Of a stretch of DNA of 64,000 nucleotides, positions 12,907 to 24,350 are shown one piece after another. The notes below the pieces were generated by a model. That model was not told the origin of the DNA. It worked only from the letters and a program-made list of their open reading frames with translations, and made no database searches. Position numbers and translations under genes: made by a program. Positions within the stretch are counted from its first letter, which is position 1, and the number at the start of each line of letters is the position of its first letter. The stretch is from NCBI GenBank assembly GCA_028023455.1, contig JAQFVV010012545.1, forward strand, positions 806,001 to 870,000. The letters are read 5' to 3'. The stretch is from Epiperipatus broadwayi. Taxonomy: Eukaryota > Onychophora > Udeonychophora > Euonychophora > Peripatidae.

Positions 12907-14520
12907 AGTTTTTGGCATTTGCTATTGTCAGTAAAGATTTAATGTTTAAAGCTAAACTACAATGTTTCTTGGTGTAATAACATTGAAACTAATAGCCTGA
13001 AATTTAAAAAAATGTCTAACCAACTCACTCATATTATTAAGTAGATGTAATACCAAATCAGTGATCATTTATTAATTTTAGTGGCTTCACACTTGTGATA
13101 ACAATAGCACTTTTCTACTCTTTGGCTAAGAAGTTTAATATTAAAAAATATCATGAAACTTTCTCAGAAGACTACAATTAGCATAAAACTGAAGTCATTA
13201 AAATATATAATAACTATCTTAGTATATAGAATAGATTATTAATATAAAAGAAGGAAAAGTGACTGCTAGATCTATAACTGTACTAGGGGCATGAATATTA
13301 TTGCATTACCAATAAATGATTTACAGTAGGTGGTTCTGGAGTAGGATGAAGAGACACTGTTTTTAGATGTGAAGTTTTATAATTAATATTTTTGTTTTAT
13401 CTTTGTATGTATGTATATGAATATACCTGTATAAATTTAAAAATTGGATTTTACTTTAATGTTTTATTAGCTTCATTTTTTTTTTTTTTTTTGTTTTTTG
13501 TTAATTTTAATTCCCCATTAGTTTATATAATGCATGTCTTTATAATTTCCAACAATAAATGGTTATTATACTTATTTAAAATATACATATATTTAATTAT
13601 GTTGGGTTTTTTTAATTAGTTTAATATAATATTCATTTGTTCCCACATACTATTATAGTTATTAATATTACAATTCATAGTGTATATTTTGAATTGCATA
13701 ATTAAATTTTCATAATTAGAATACTTAAAATCAGTTTTGAATTGAACAAATATTCACACTAATTAAAATTTCATAATGATATTTTTTTAAAAATAAAAAA
13801 CTAATGGAGAGGGGGATTTTCTTTTTTAAATTTGAAAACAAATAAAAACTAAATGCAATCATAGGAGGAAAAGAAACTATAAATTATTTTAAGTTTATTG
13901 CACAAAATATACAAGATTGTTTTTTTTTCTCTTAAAATTAATTCTTTGTAACATGAAATTCAGTAACTCAATTAAACATATTTATTTGTTGTTTTTTCAT
14001 TCAGTTTTATGCTATATTGTTTTGCAGAAAAAAAAATTTTTGCACATACTGCAACATTAATAGAACTAATTACAAGTGCTAACATTAAAAATATATATAT
14101 ATTTAATTCTTCTTAATTTGCATATGTGAACGATTCTGCGACTGTATATCAAGTTTTTCTTCAAGTACATGGTTTTATTACTTTCAAATTTCTTTATTTG
14201 TGCCTCAAGACAATTCGAGAAGCATAAGTTTGGATGTTACAATGCAATCAACAAGAATTATTACAAACAAATTTAGGGAGGGTCGGTGCGTGTCAAGCGC
14301 ATCCGCACCCATACAATTGATTCCGTGCATATGATTTTTAAATACATGGTTTTTTTTTAGACATAATTAGAATATGAAAATATTTAACAAATAAAAATAT
14401 GAATTAAAATATATTGCAAGAGATGTGCATATCGTGAGTAAAAGGATTGGAGATTAAATTGACTTTTAAGTGATTTTTATATAATTCCAAAAACTTATAT
14501 CTCTTTTCTGCTTGAATGTA
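12907..14520. other. Unannotated stretch with a GC-rich hairpin
   Basis: No gene is recognised. A T run lies at about 13477-13491. At 14285-14309, GGTGCG and CGCACC flank a 13-nt loop inside a rare GC-rich patch (14276-14325). That patch may be the remnant of an unrecognised element. Confidence 0.45.
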
Positions 14521-15552
14521 ATATTAATAATATAAATGTTCAGGCATTTATGCAGAAAAGGTAACCATAAATTTATCTAAACACGTTTTTCATGCTTAGC
14601 ATGCTTTCGATATATTACATATTGTATTCATAGCTCATTCATTTCTTTAGTGTTCATAGTTAGTAAGTATACTTGACAGGTTTATTGATTTTTTAAATTC
14701 ATTTGAATTTGTTGTTTGTTATTCAAAAATATTTAAATTTCTTCATAGTGGCCACTTCTTTGATAGGGGAATGCTAGTCTCTTTTTTATTTATGGCAAAT
14801 TGATCTTTAGCTATCATTCAAGCATCAGTTTCATATATATATATATATATATAAAAAACTAAATAAATCTGTACAGTCTCAAGCTAGTGAGAGTAAACAA
14901 TAGGTAAGCCTTTTAAATATCCCAAAAGTATCCCAAAAACTAAAAAGAATATGTTCTGAAAAATACTACATAAGTTTTCATTCTCCCTTCATTAAATAAT
15001 CTACTCACCAGATTGTCTATAAAATTGAATGTGATTAAATCAATTGCAAAGCCGCATATTGTAGGGAATTGGGGGGGGGGGGGGAGGGCAATCTATCAAC
15101 AAGACAGGACCAGCACAAATATTTGTACAATAGAGCCATGAAAAGCCTTGAATATTCCTCTGTATTTATGAACCATGAGCAAACTGCAGGACAATAAGTT
15201 TGATCTGATGAAACGTGAAATTGTATGAACCAAAAGAGAGGTTAGAAAATAAAAAGTTAAGGAGACTTTGGCAATGGCTAAAGATCAATTTGCCATAAAT
15301 AAAAAAGTGACTATCATCTTCCTATCAAAGAAGTGGTCACTATGAAGAAATTTAAATATTTCTGAATAACAAAACAAATTTAAATAATGAATAAAGCTAT
15401 CAAGTATACTTACTAATTGCGAACACTAATGAAATGAATGAGCTATGGATATATGTAATATATTGAAAGCATGCTAAGCATGAATAAAAATATTTAGATA
15501 AATATATGATTATCTTTTCTGTATAAACATCTGAACATTTATACTACTAATA
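14521..15552. repeat. Long inverted repeat, arms about 285 bp, loop about 460 bp
   Basis: Left arm 14521-14812 pairs with right arm 15275-15552. Landmarks: ATGCTTAGCATGCTTTC with GAAAGCATGCTAAGCAT; ATAGCTCATTCATTTC with GAAATGAATGAGCTAT; AAATTTCTTCATAGTG with CACTATGAAGAAATTT; TATGGCAAATTGATCTTTAG with CTAAAGATCAATTTGCCATA. The loop contains an (AT)n, a G run (15070-15082) and CTGATGAAACGTGAAA (15205-15220), which resembles a stem-less hammerhead core. There is no coding frame. Probably a non-autonomous foldback. Confidence 0.9.
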
Positions 15553-15600
15553 TGATTTTTGTAATTCAATTGTTACTAATTTCCTTTTCTGAGCCAAAGT

Positions 15601-15726
15601 AATATCTGGTAAAATCACACCATTATTGATATAGTAAAAATATATTGAAAGCATGCTAGGCAGTAATAAAGCTAAATATTTTTTAAAAAATACATTTTCT
15701 GTGTGTGCTTTCATTTTACCAGATAT
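15601..15726. repeat. Secondary duplication beside the inverted repeat
   Basis: ATATCTGGTAAAAT (15601-15614) is repeated as its complement ATTTTACCAGATAT (15713-15726). Between them ATATTGAAAGCATGCTA and TAATAAA copy part of the right arm near 15470, so the arm edge was duplicated and inverted again. Confidence 0.7.
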
Positions 15727-16393
15727 AAAATTTTTATGTGTATGCTAGGAATTGTTTGCATAAGTAGATGACTACTTGTATGTGTATTAGGGTTTCTATA
15801 AACAAATGCTTATTAAATTATATCAATAGAATAATTAAGGTAAATATTATTTTGAAGAAAGATAAAGAAATTAAACAAATTGAAAGAAATGTGATTAGCA
15901 CTCCATATGAAAGTTGGATATAATGATGACTATTCACAAACGTAAAGAAATAGAAGAAATAATTATGAAATATCGATAAGTCACTACTAAGAAATGTTAA
16001 TATTTAATAAATACATTGAACTGATTCATCATTTATGTGTATATCATGTTACTGCATCCATTTTTATCTTTTTTTTCATTCTGAATTTAATTTTTTAATT
16101 CCATCAATTTTTGAATTATCATTTTTCACATAATTTGTTGACAACATGGTCCTTACATAATACTTTTTACATAAATAATCTGTAAAAAAATTTCAAATGG
16201 CATTTTTATTTTACTTTTTTTTAAAAGTTAGCCTCCATTTTTTTTCATATTTTGTTATATTCATTTTTTAAAAGAATATCTTTATTTTATTTTGATTTTT
16301 TTTTAATAGTTACAAATAAATTTAACAATTTCAAATATCAATTGAAGTGTAAAATTTGTCCAAAGTAAGTAATTGTTAATTTTAAATGCTTTT
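15727..16393. other. Unannotated AT-rich stretch
   Basis: Only T and A runs and spurious short frames are visible. Confidence 0.5.
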
Positions 16394-16945
16394 ATTTAAG
16401 TTAGAATGTTTGTTTGTTTGTTGGTATGTTTGTTTGTAAAGTTTTATAATTGCTTTTATTATTTAAGTTAGAATAAAATTTTAAAATCAAGGTTTAATAG
16501 ATTTAAATTCAATAGAGTGTGTTCAAATTTGGTACATAAATAAGAAATACCAGGCTAAGTAAAATGGGACTCTAATAATTTAGGTAGGTAACCTAGTTTC
16601 TTAGATACAGAATAGGGGGGGGTGAATAATTTGATATCAACTTAAAAATTGCTCTTAGAACTTTAATATTAAGTAAGACTCATAAGAGAGCAGCATAAAT
16701 GTTTTTTTTGCTTTCCATTTAAGTTATATTTTTAAATTGAGCTTTAATAGATATAAATTCAGTATAATTTGTTGAAATTTTGTATTTTTTTAAATGATAG
16801 GGCACAATAATATTTTTGGTAGGTGATTAGTTTTTTAAATATGAAAGAATGGGGGGAAAATTTTGAATATTTTGATATCAAATTTAAAATCGTTCTTAGA
16901 AATTCAATGTTTTAAGTGATGTGAATGTTTTTCATAGCTTAAAAA
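16394..16945 (+). repeat. Diverged tandem repeat, period about 256 bp
   Basis: Unit 1 (16461-16716) and unit 2 (16717-about 16945) share, in order, ATTTAAGTTA, TTTAATAGAT.TAAATTCA, GTTGAAATTT/GTTCAAATTT, TAGGTAGGT, a G-run segment, TTTGATATCAA and CTTAGAA.TT.AAT. A partial unit begins at 16394. Non-coding. Confidence 0.8.
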
Positions 16946-18926
16946 TAAAAATAAAAAGTTAGTTTATAATATAGTTTTGTTAAGCTTTTTAAAAAAAAAA
17001 ATTATTTTTTTTCAAATAAAAAAAAAAGTCAAACAATTTTCAATAGAACATTTAATTACTTAGTGCTTTATTATACTTATAAATAATTATGTACACATAC
17101 TAAGTATGATATTAAATACTGCCTAACACTACTAGTTATTATAAATAAAATAGAAATTTATATAACATTCCAATACTAGCCTAAAAATTTAAATTTTATT
17201 TCAATTCTTTCACAACCATGGTTTCATCTATTAACAAATAGACCTTTTCAAGTGAAATTGAACTAAACATACAGCATATATGTACAAAACAAAATAGCCT
17301 TTCCATCATTTATTTCAAAAAACCAACTTTTTTTAATATCAAAGGATGTCTTCATGAGATTAATGGCTTCAGATTCAAAAAATTTTATTATCCAAGTTTC
17401 TTTTACTCATCTTTTTAATTCCCTTTTTTCATAAAAGATAACTCTGCATTGTCAAATATTTTATGACCCATTTTCAGTTCATAAATATATAAAGCTGAGT
17501 TATGATATTTATTTTTAACTCTACTCTTAAGAACTTTTAACTCTTTCATTAAGATTTAGACTTTATTCTGATCTATATAAATTTTATAACAATTGCAAGG
17601 AATCATAACTATTCCAGGAATAGATTTGCAATCTATTGACTGTTTTAAACTATTTAGTAATGAATTTAAATTCAGGCCTTTTTTTTCCAGGCCACTTTCT
17701 TACCATCCAATAAAAAGGTATTTTTATAAATTAATTTATTAATTCATGGTGAAGAAATAAACTCTTTATTCTCACTAACAATTAAATCTTTACTATTAAC
17801 ACAATTTTTATATATTATTATTAAATATAATATTCCTATGGCATGTGCCCCAGGGCTTGGCACATTAATGAATTAATTTTGGTGATTTTTTTTTTCAAAA
17901 CAAAAGTAAGACTAGATCTTCTAAAGTAATATTGCACTTAAAAAAAGTATATTAACAATTAGAAAAAAATATACAATGAAAATTAAAATTCAGTGATTCA
18001 GACTAAAAATAAATTCTCATAAGCAGATGTTACACACTTATCTGATTTTTTGGACTAATCAAGAAGAATAAGTGTATAATTATTTTGAAATTTTCATTTT
18101 GTAATTGTTGATCATTTTTAAGTTGTGCAGTTTTGTGCTTTGCAAAAGTTACTTTCATCAATGAAATTGATTAAAATACAAAACGGAATCACTTTTGACT
18201 AATTCAGTTTGGAAACTATTCTACTTAACATTAAAAATTGGGTGAAAATAAAACATTCTCAAAAGCCTTCATAAATTAAGCATTATTTTAACTTAAATTT
18301 TAATATTTTTTTCACAAATGTAATTATGTATTATAGGAAGAAAAAAAATTATTATTATGAAAAAAAATTATTTATAGGATACTATATTTTATATAAAAAT
18401 TAATAATGCAAAAGTTATATGATGCACATGAATTCATAAGTGACAGAATTGGTGCATTGGCTTTAAAGTTCCAGCCAACTCTTGTATATATAAGTGAATA
18501 AGAAATAAATATGGATAATGTTTTTATACAAAAATAAATAAAAAAGTATATAAATAGATTGAAACATTATTTATTGTTTTTTATTTAAAAATAAAAATGA
18601 TAAAAATAAAATTTATTATTTAATAATAAGAAATGTTAATTTTTTATATCCAAGAGTTGTTTAAAAGATTTGTTTATCATTTGCCTCAAAGCAATTCTTT
18701 CATTAAACAAAGAGTTATAAATTAAATAGAAATATTTGATAAACATTTTTTAGTTTAAAATAATTATATTAAAACAAAAGTGCAAAAGTTTCTAACAGCA
18801 TTTGCTCAATATTGAAATAACATAAAAAATTATTTACTTAATAGTGAAAAATATCTACTGTAAAAATATCATTACTGTATACAAACACATTTAAACATAT
18901 AAGCGCTGAACAAGTCTGTTGTATAC
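16946..18926. other. Unannotated AT-rich stretch
   Basis: No gene is recognised. ATGTGCC (17844-17850) and GGCACAT (17860-17866) form a small hairpin in a short GC-rich patch; the rest is AT-rich with poly-A and poly-T runs. Confidence 0.5.
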
Positions 18927-18940
18927 GAAACTAAGTATGC

Positions 18941-19121
18941 AAACAAAGGCAAAACTCTCCATACAGTAGTGCCACCCTGTGCCAAACAGAGTAATCAATG
19001 GATGCCAGAAGGCTTGTGCATAAAATCCTTATCTAGTGCCTACTGTATGGAGAGTTTTGCCTTTGTTTACAACAATTATGTGCTAGTATACAGAAGGTGA
19101 TCATGTTATGTTTAGTGGTTT
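18941..19121. mobile_element. Small inverted-repeat insert with 14-bp target duplication
   Basis: A 181-bp segment lies between exact copies of GAAACTAAGTATGC (18927-18940 and 19122-19135). Inside, arms of 29 bp (18941-18969 and 19040-19068) are perfect reverse complements, starting AAACAAAGGCAAAACTCTCC, around a 70-nt loop that is less AT-rich than its surroundings. It encodes nothing. The direct repeats argue for a single insertion, but a 14-bp duplication fits target-primed retrotransposition better than most cut-and-paste families, while the inverted arms suggest a MITE. The class is therefore unresolved. Confidence 0.75.
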
Positions 19122-19219
19122 GAAACTAAGTATGCTTGATTGCATAGAATCTCCAGGTGTCTGCCATGACAGATGCTTGAAAACTAATTATATTTTTCAA
19201 TCAGGTTTCCTAGTAAGTC

Positions 19220-21045
19220 ATAAATTTAATTACATCTCATTTCTTCATTTAAAGTTCTGGGCAATTCAGAAGATATAATAGATGTAGGAGTACTTGTTCT
19301 TTATTACTATATAATTCTTGATAGAACTCTTCTACCTATTTCATGATGTCATCTCTCTTTTTAGTAATAGTTCCATCTTTTTTTTTTATTACAGATGTAA
19401 GTTTCCTACCAACACCAAAATGTTTTTTTTTTTTACACTCTTGAGACTTTTATTCTCATCTTCAGCTTTCCTTGCTAGTTCACAATTTTACTTTTTTATA
19501 TTATTATCAATTGTTTTTCATACCATTTTACAAAATTCGAGATATTCAATCCTTTTCAATGCATCATTTTTATATATCTTTATATTCTTTCTTTTCTTCA
19601 TAAATTCTCTAGTCAGTAGAAATTTTATTGGTCAATTGCTGCTTTTTTTCTACCAGCTATCATTGTTACAAATTTTAAAAGTGTATCAGTTATTTTCTTA
19701 TTAATTTCATTCAAATCTGAATCATATTTAAAATTTACTATTACTTGAAACCGATTTGCAAGGTCTAATTTAAATTCACTAGAATATTTCTAAAGATTAG
19801 GAATATCAAGTATAAATGTTGTTTTTTTTATGATAATTTTTGTTTCTCTAGTTTTGCATTAACACATATCTTACATCTTACTAATCAATGATCACTTCCT
19901 GTGTTGAATTTATTAAGAACATTGCAATCTTGAAATATGTATTTTCTGTTAATCAAAATATAATCCAATTCTGCTGTACCTTCATTTGGATGCTTCCATG
20001 TCCATTTCCTTTTAACATTTTTCTCAAAAAAAGAATTCATAATATAAAGTTTTTCTTTTTCTGCAAACTCCACAAGTCTATGTCCTCTCACATTTCTATT
20101 ACCATCAAATTTATCTTTCATCTTTCATTTGTTTACCAATTCTTGCTTTAAAATCTCCCATAATAATTTTAAAGTGTTGTTTAGTCTGATCAAAAGCCTT
20201 TTGTGCATCCATATAAAAATCTTCTACTACTTCATCACTATGAGAACTTATTAGGGCATAAACCTGAATTATCTGCATTTCATATTTGCTATTAAGTTGA
20301 ATAACTAATTTTGCCACTCTGTCTGATAAACCATCATTCTCCACAATTTCATTCTTTCCCTTTTTATTTATACTGAATCCTGCTCCACTTTCAAATCCAG
20401 TATTTGTCCCTTTGTAGTAGAGTACATGTCCATTTTTAAAATCAATTGTCTTTTCACCTTTTCTTTTAACTTCACTAAGTCCAATAATGTCCTATTTAAT
20501 ATAAGACAGTTCTTCCAATTCTTTCAATCTTCCTTTACTTGAAAGTGATCTGCAGTTGTAAGTACCTAAATAAAAAGTCATCAAATGGCAGCCTGGGTGT
20601 TCAATCAGGAGATTCTTAGCACTCTCCACCTTCAGCGACTAGCCACTATATTAGCTGGTCACTTTACAGCCTGCTGGGAATAAGGGCCATGATATATTTT
20701 TGTCTGTCATGATTGTATATATCAATTAGAAAAAAATTTCATTCACACACACATTCATTCTGCCTTATCAGGCAACTGAGAAGAATTGGTATTTCTTGGA
20801 TCTTAAACTCACGAGGTAAAAAGAAAATCAATTAACTCACCACCCTGGCTAATGCATGTTGGTGACCAGCCCATCCATGTTAGTGTACTATATGAATAAT
20901 TGCATTTTAATAACAACTGCAATGACAAGGACATATGGTTTGGACAGTAGGAATTTGCCCTGGTTGGTTTCTTTAAGGCCTCCAAGAGGAATCACACGGT
21001 CTCCTTTCAGTTAACAGCAAATTCACTTGAATGATGAACAGGAAA
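19220..21045 (-). mobile_element. RTE-like LINE copy A (5' leader, endonuclease, start of RT)
   Basis: Read on the minus strand, this copy begins near 21045 with a leader shared with copy D (48305 onward). It continues through the endonuclease start at 20581 and the linker before the reverse transcriptase, and stops abruptly near 19220 at a point matching about 46400 in copy B. The polymerase and 3' tail are missing. Loss of the 3' end is opposite to the usual 5' truncation and implies a later deletion or rearrangement. Confidence 0.9.
19222..20581 (-). pseudogene. RTE-like ORF2: APE-type endonuclease, broken
   Basis: ORF2 starts at Met (20581) with MTFYLGTYNCRSLSSKGRLK, followed by a stop replacing the residue before DIIGLSEVKR, which carries the active-site Glu. 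The frame then runs through SDRVAKLVIQLNSKYEMQII to GDFKARIG (about 20130), where the usual catalytic Asn of GDFN is Lys. A frameshift near 20115 leads into RNVRGHRLVEFAEKEKLYIM, then RKWTWKHPN, ELDYIL, and the conserved SDHRLV (about 19885). Beyond this, toward 19222, the frame has several shifts. Apurinic endonuclease-like domains of this type nick target DNA for target-primed reverse transcription in RTE-clade elements. Such relics are often mislabelled in gene sets as craniofacial development protein 2-like. This copy is inactive. Confidence 0.92.
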
Positions 21046-22941
21046 TATTATGGATTTTAGGCAGACACAAATCTTGATTGGAATTTACTGTCAAATTCCA
21101 TTATAATATTATATATATATATTATTTTGGCTACTGAGATGATATTGATTAAATCAGTTTACTTAGTTACTGAATCTAGATATGACTAATGTAATCACTT
21201 TTCATAGATCTAAGCATTTTTCATTTTATTCCATTGTTATTTTTCCAATTATTTTAAAATGACTTCACTTAAAAAAATTTGAATACATTTTATGGGTTGG
21301 AAAGTCTGCATGTTGTTTTGAATTTAGGGACACTTGAACAAATAATTCTATTTTATGATGCATTTGTCTTCTGATCTTTTGTCATCTTGCTGTTTGCCAC
21401 TTCAAATTTTCAAAAAAAAAAAATCTAAAAAAAGGATATTAAAAAAAATCTGTACTGATTGTACAAAATCAATATGTTCATATTTTTAATAAGCATTTTC
21501 CTATCATAGTAGTTAGTATCTCTGCTTACCATGCTTATGATTTGGATTTGAATGCAGATTAAGTGAACTTTGGAAATTTTTTCAAGTTCCATTATATAGG
21601 CTTATGATTTTAATTTAATGTAAATCAGTTCACAGCTGACTAAACTAGTTATTCTGTTATTTGTCTGGAATAATTTTTTTTTTGTTAGATAGAAGTCCAG
21701 ATGAAATTGAGATGCTGAATATCAATAAGCTAATTGTAAAAATAATATATTGTACCAGTCATTTCTATCTTCTTTTGATCATAGAGGGTGCCACTAAGTC
21801 CCTAATGACTTAGAAAACTTAATTTATGGTGATCAAATTTGATGATGATGATGAATGCTACCAGCTAGACCCAGAAAGAAAAGAGATCTTTAACCTTGTT
21901 CAGACAATTGAGGAAAGACTACAGAGACAAATATCAGCCAAACTAATTTTAAATAATTTTAAAATTTATTAAATTCAAAAGAAAATAAATGCCAGGCAAA
22001 CAAAATATAAAAGTTTGACCTAGATTCTTCTAGTGTATTTATCAGATAGTGTACAAGATTATTGAAAACATTAAACACCCTGGCAGATAAGTTTGTTTTT
22101 TCACCTATGATTTAAAGAGAGGGATTACTAATATATATTCCTGCTAGCGGTTTATAAAAACCAATTCTAGAGTCCCTATTGGAAATTTCAAAAATAAAGC
22201 AGTCTTGTAGGGACTATAATGAAACAGCATGGGTGAACTTTCCTTGGTCAGAATAAAGCATCAGGACCAAGAATGTCATATGTCTGCAGAACAGCTCATA
22301 ATAAATCACATTCAAGATTATCAAGGTTGGCCCAATAAAAGACAAAAAATAAATAGAACAAGAGAAGATCACGATCTTTTGTAGATCTTACAAAAAAGAA
22401 ACAAAATCTCTGATGTAGGAAAAACAGAACAATATACTCAATAAACCACCAGTCAAAAGATTTGTGGTCTGAAGGAAACACAAACTACACTTAACTAAGT
22501 TAATTACAGTATAACAAAAATGGGATAGGTGAGTGAAAAGAAAATTACTAATATCTGCCCAAGCATTTATCAAGGATTAGTAACATAAAAGAGAAAAGTA
22601 TACAAAGCATATAAAAATAGAAACTCGCAGTATACTCTCAGATAAATAAATAAAAATATGGAATCTTAAAACTAAGAGTCCAGCAAGCATTATAAATAAA
22701 ATACATAATAAATGCTTAAAGATATTTAAATGGAATATGCAAAACATATTATAAAGCAAGGTTTCTTTTAAGATTAAGCTGAGACTTTAATAAGAGATTT
22801 AAACCCTGATTAGGATATGAAAACATTTTACCTCAATCTATAAGGGTAGGTTCAGTGTATATCTTTCAGCAGCGCACACAGTTTATTTCATTTGAAAATT
22901 TCTATGAAGATTTTGGTTTCCATTTATATGTTCAGGAGGCT
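21046..22941. other. Unannotated stretch
   Basis: No gene is supported. GATGATGATGATGA at 21841-21854 could be the microsatellite tail of another LINE, but no adjacent LINE sequence is recognised. Short frames near 22.3-22.8 kb show no homology. Confidence 0.45.
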
Positions 22942-23025
22942 GGAGACAATCCTAGGATCAGTTCTTCTTCAGACTTTTACTATGATATTGAAGGAACAAC
23001 TTGGGATCCGGGGTCCATCTTCAGA
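22942..23025 (-). ncRNA. Two hammerhead-like motifs, decayed
   Basis: On the minus strand, CTGAAGA at about 23024 is followed by a GGAcC/GGATCC hairpin. A second CTGAAGA at about 22972 is followed by AACTGATCC/GGATTGTCT arms around a TA loop. Both follow the hammerhead pattern CUGANGA, stem II, GAAA, but the GAAA element is mutated in each (CAAG; missing). Two motifs about 50 nt apart recall the paired hammerheads of Penelope-like pseudo-LTRs. This is a pattern match by eye only. Confidence 0.35.
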
Positions 23026-24034
23026 TTGATTTAGTACTGCATATTGTAGAAAAGATTCCTCATGACATGTAATTTTAGCATACTGCATAGAGTAATGCTA
23101 TTTAGCAATTAGTGGTCCATAGTATGATATCAATAGAATTTCCTAACAGTGGACAGCAATCTTTAAAATATAAGGCAGCACAGCAAAATATAAAATTCAA
23201 CAAGCAGAATAAAAATCAATAGCCAAATAATAATTATCCCAAAATTCCATAATTATTTATATGCATTCTTATCTCCCACATCATCTTTAATTAGCAGTTT
23301 TTGCCCAGAAAAAATCTCTAACTCAGACTTAATCTTAATTAAAAATCTGACCAGGTTTTCTATCTTATCCAAAATTAATTTTAAAAAAAAAGTAGATGCA
23401 AAATTAAATCTCAGCTTTTTTTCAAAAATTAAATTAAAAATAGATTACAATAAAAGAAACAGGAATGGAATTTAAACTTTCCAAAATTAAAAGTTTTTTT
23501 AAAAGATTAAAACTTATCAAATTAGAATGTTTTTACAATTTGATTTTTAAAAAAAAGTGTCAAAAGAAACTTTTTTGAAACTAAAAAGTAAAATCTATGA
23601 AGACGAAATTAAATCACAGAATTTTAAAATATAACTGCATATGTGCACTATAACATAAAACTTTCAAATAAAGTTTCTTTTAAAACTTTATAAAAGCAAA
23701 AGTCAGTATTAATTTCGCTATGAAACTTTTGAAGTGGATAAAGCATCTGGTTCAATATATATGATTGCAATATGATGCAGCTTTTATTTACTGGTGGAAA
23801 AGAGATATCCTGGATATTGTTGATTTTTAATTTTCTAAAAAATTAGAATTTGTCTATGACCAATCCAATTAAATATCCATGTATGGATATCTGATATTTT
23901 TTAGTTAATCGCAAACAAGGATAGAAAACTACTCAAATCCTCACCTCTCAAACAATTGTCAAACTTCATAAATAATATCTTCTTCTCTGAGCTTTTCTAA
24001 ATATTTTTCTTCATTTTATATGATACATATATAA
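23026..24034. other. Unannotated AT-rich stretch
   Basis: Poly-A and poly-T interruptions and short frames only. No repeat boundary is recognised. Confidence 0.5.
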
Positions 24035-24350
24035 TCAATATTACCCCAAATTTACAACTCCACCAGACTAGCCAAGAAAATAACCTCTAAAACACTATCA
24101 ATGTCTTCACTGCTACAAGCAGACTTCTCGAGTGTAAAGAACTGCAAAATAACATATTTAAACTAAACATTGCCTACAATTCCACTTCCGGGAAGTAAGT
24201 GGAATTGTAGGTAATGTTTAGTTTAAATATGATGTTATTTTGTAGCTCTTTACATTTGAGAAGTCTGCTTGTAGCAAACCATTGGTAGTGTTTTAGAGTT
24301 TATTTTCTTGGCTACTCTGGTTAAATTGTGAATTTGGGTTAATTTTGACT
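24035..24350. repeat. Foldback, arms about 150 bp, almost no loop
   Basis: Arms about 24035-24189 and 24191-24350 meet at ACTTCC-G-GGAAGT. Paired blocks: TAGCCAAGAAAATAA with TTATTTTCTTGGCTA; CTACAAGCAGACTTCTC with GAGAAGTCTGCTTGTAG; TTTAAACTAAACATT with AATGTTTAGTTTAAA. Divergence is moderate and the right arm has a 4-bp AAGT duplication at the centre. Confidence 0.92.

Noticed and set aside
19318-19704. 128-codon plus-strand frame
   Set aside because: It lies opposite the RT-linker part of LINE copy A and consists of Phe/Leu/Ser-rich antisense translation.
21841-21854. 3' tail of another RTE copy
   Set aside because: A GATGATGATGATGA tract alone is not enough; the preceding sequence does not match the LINE C-terminus.
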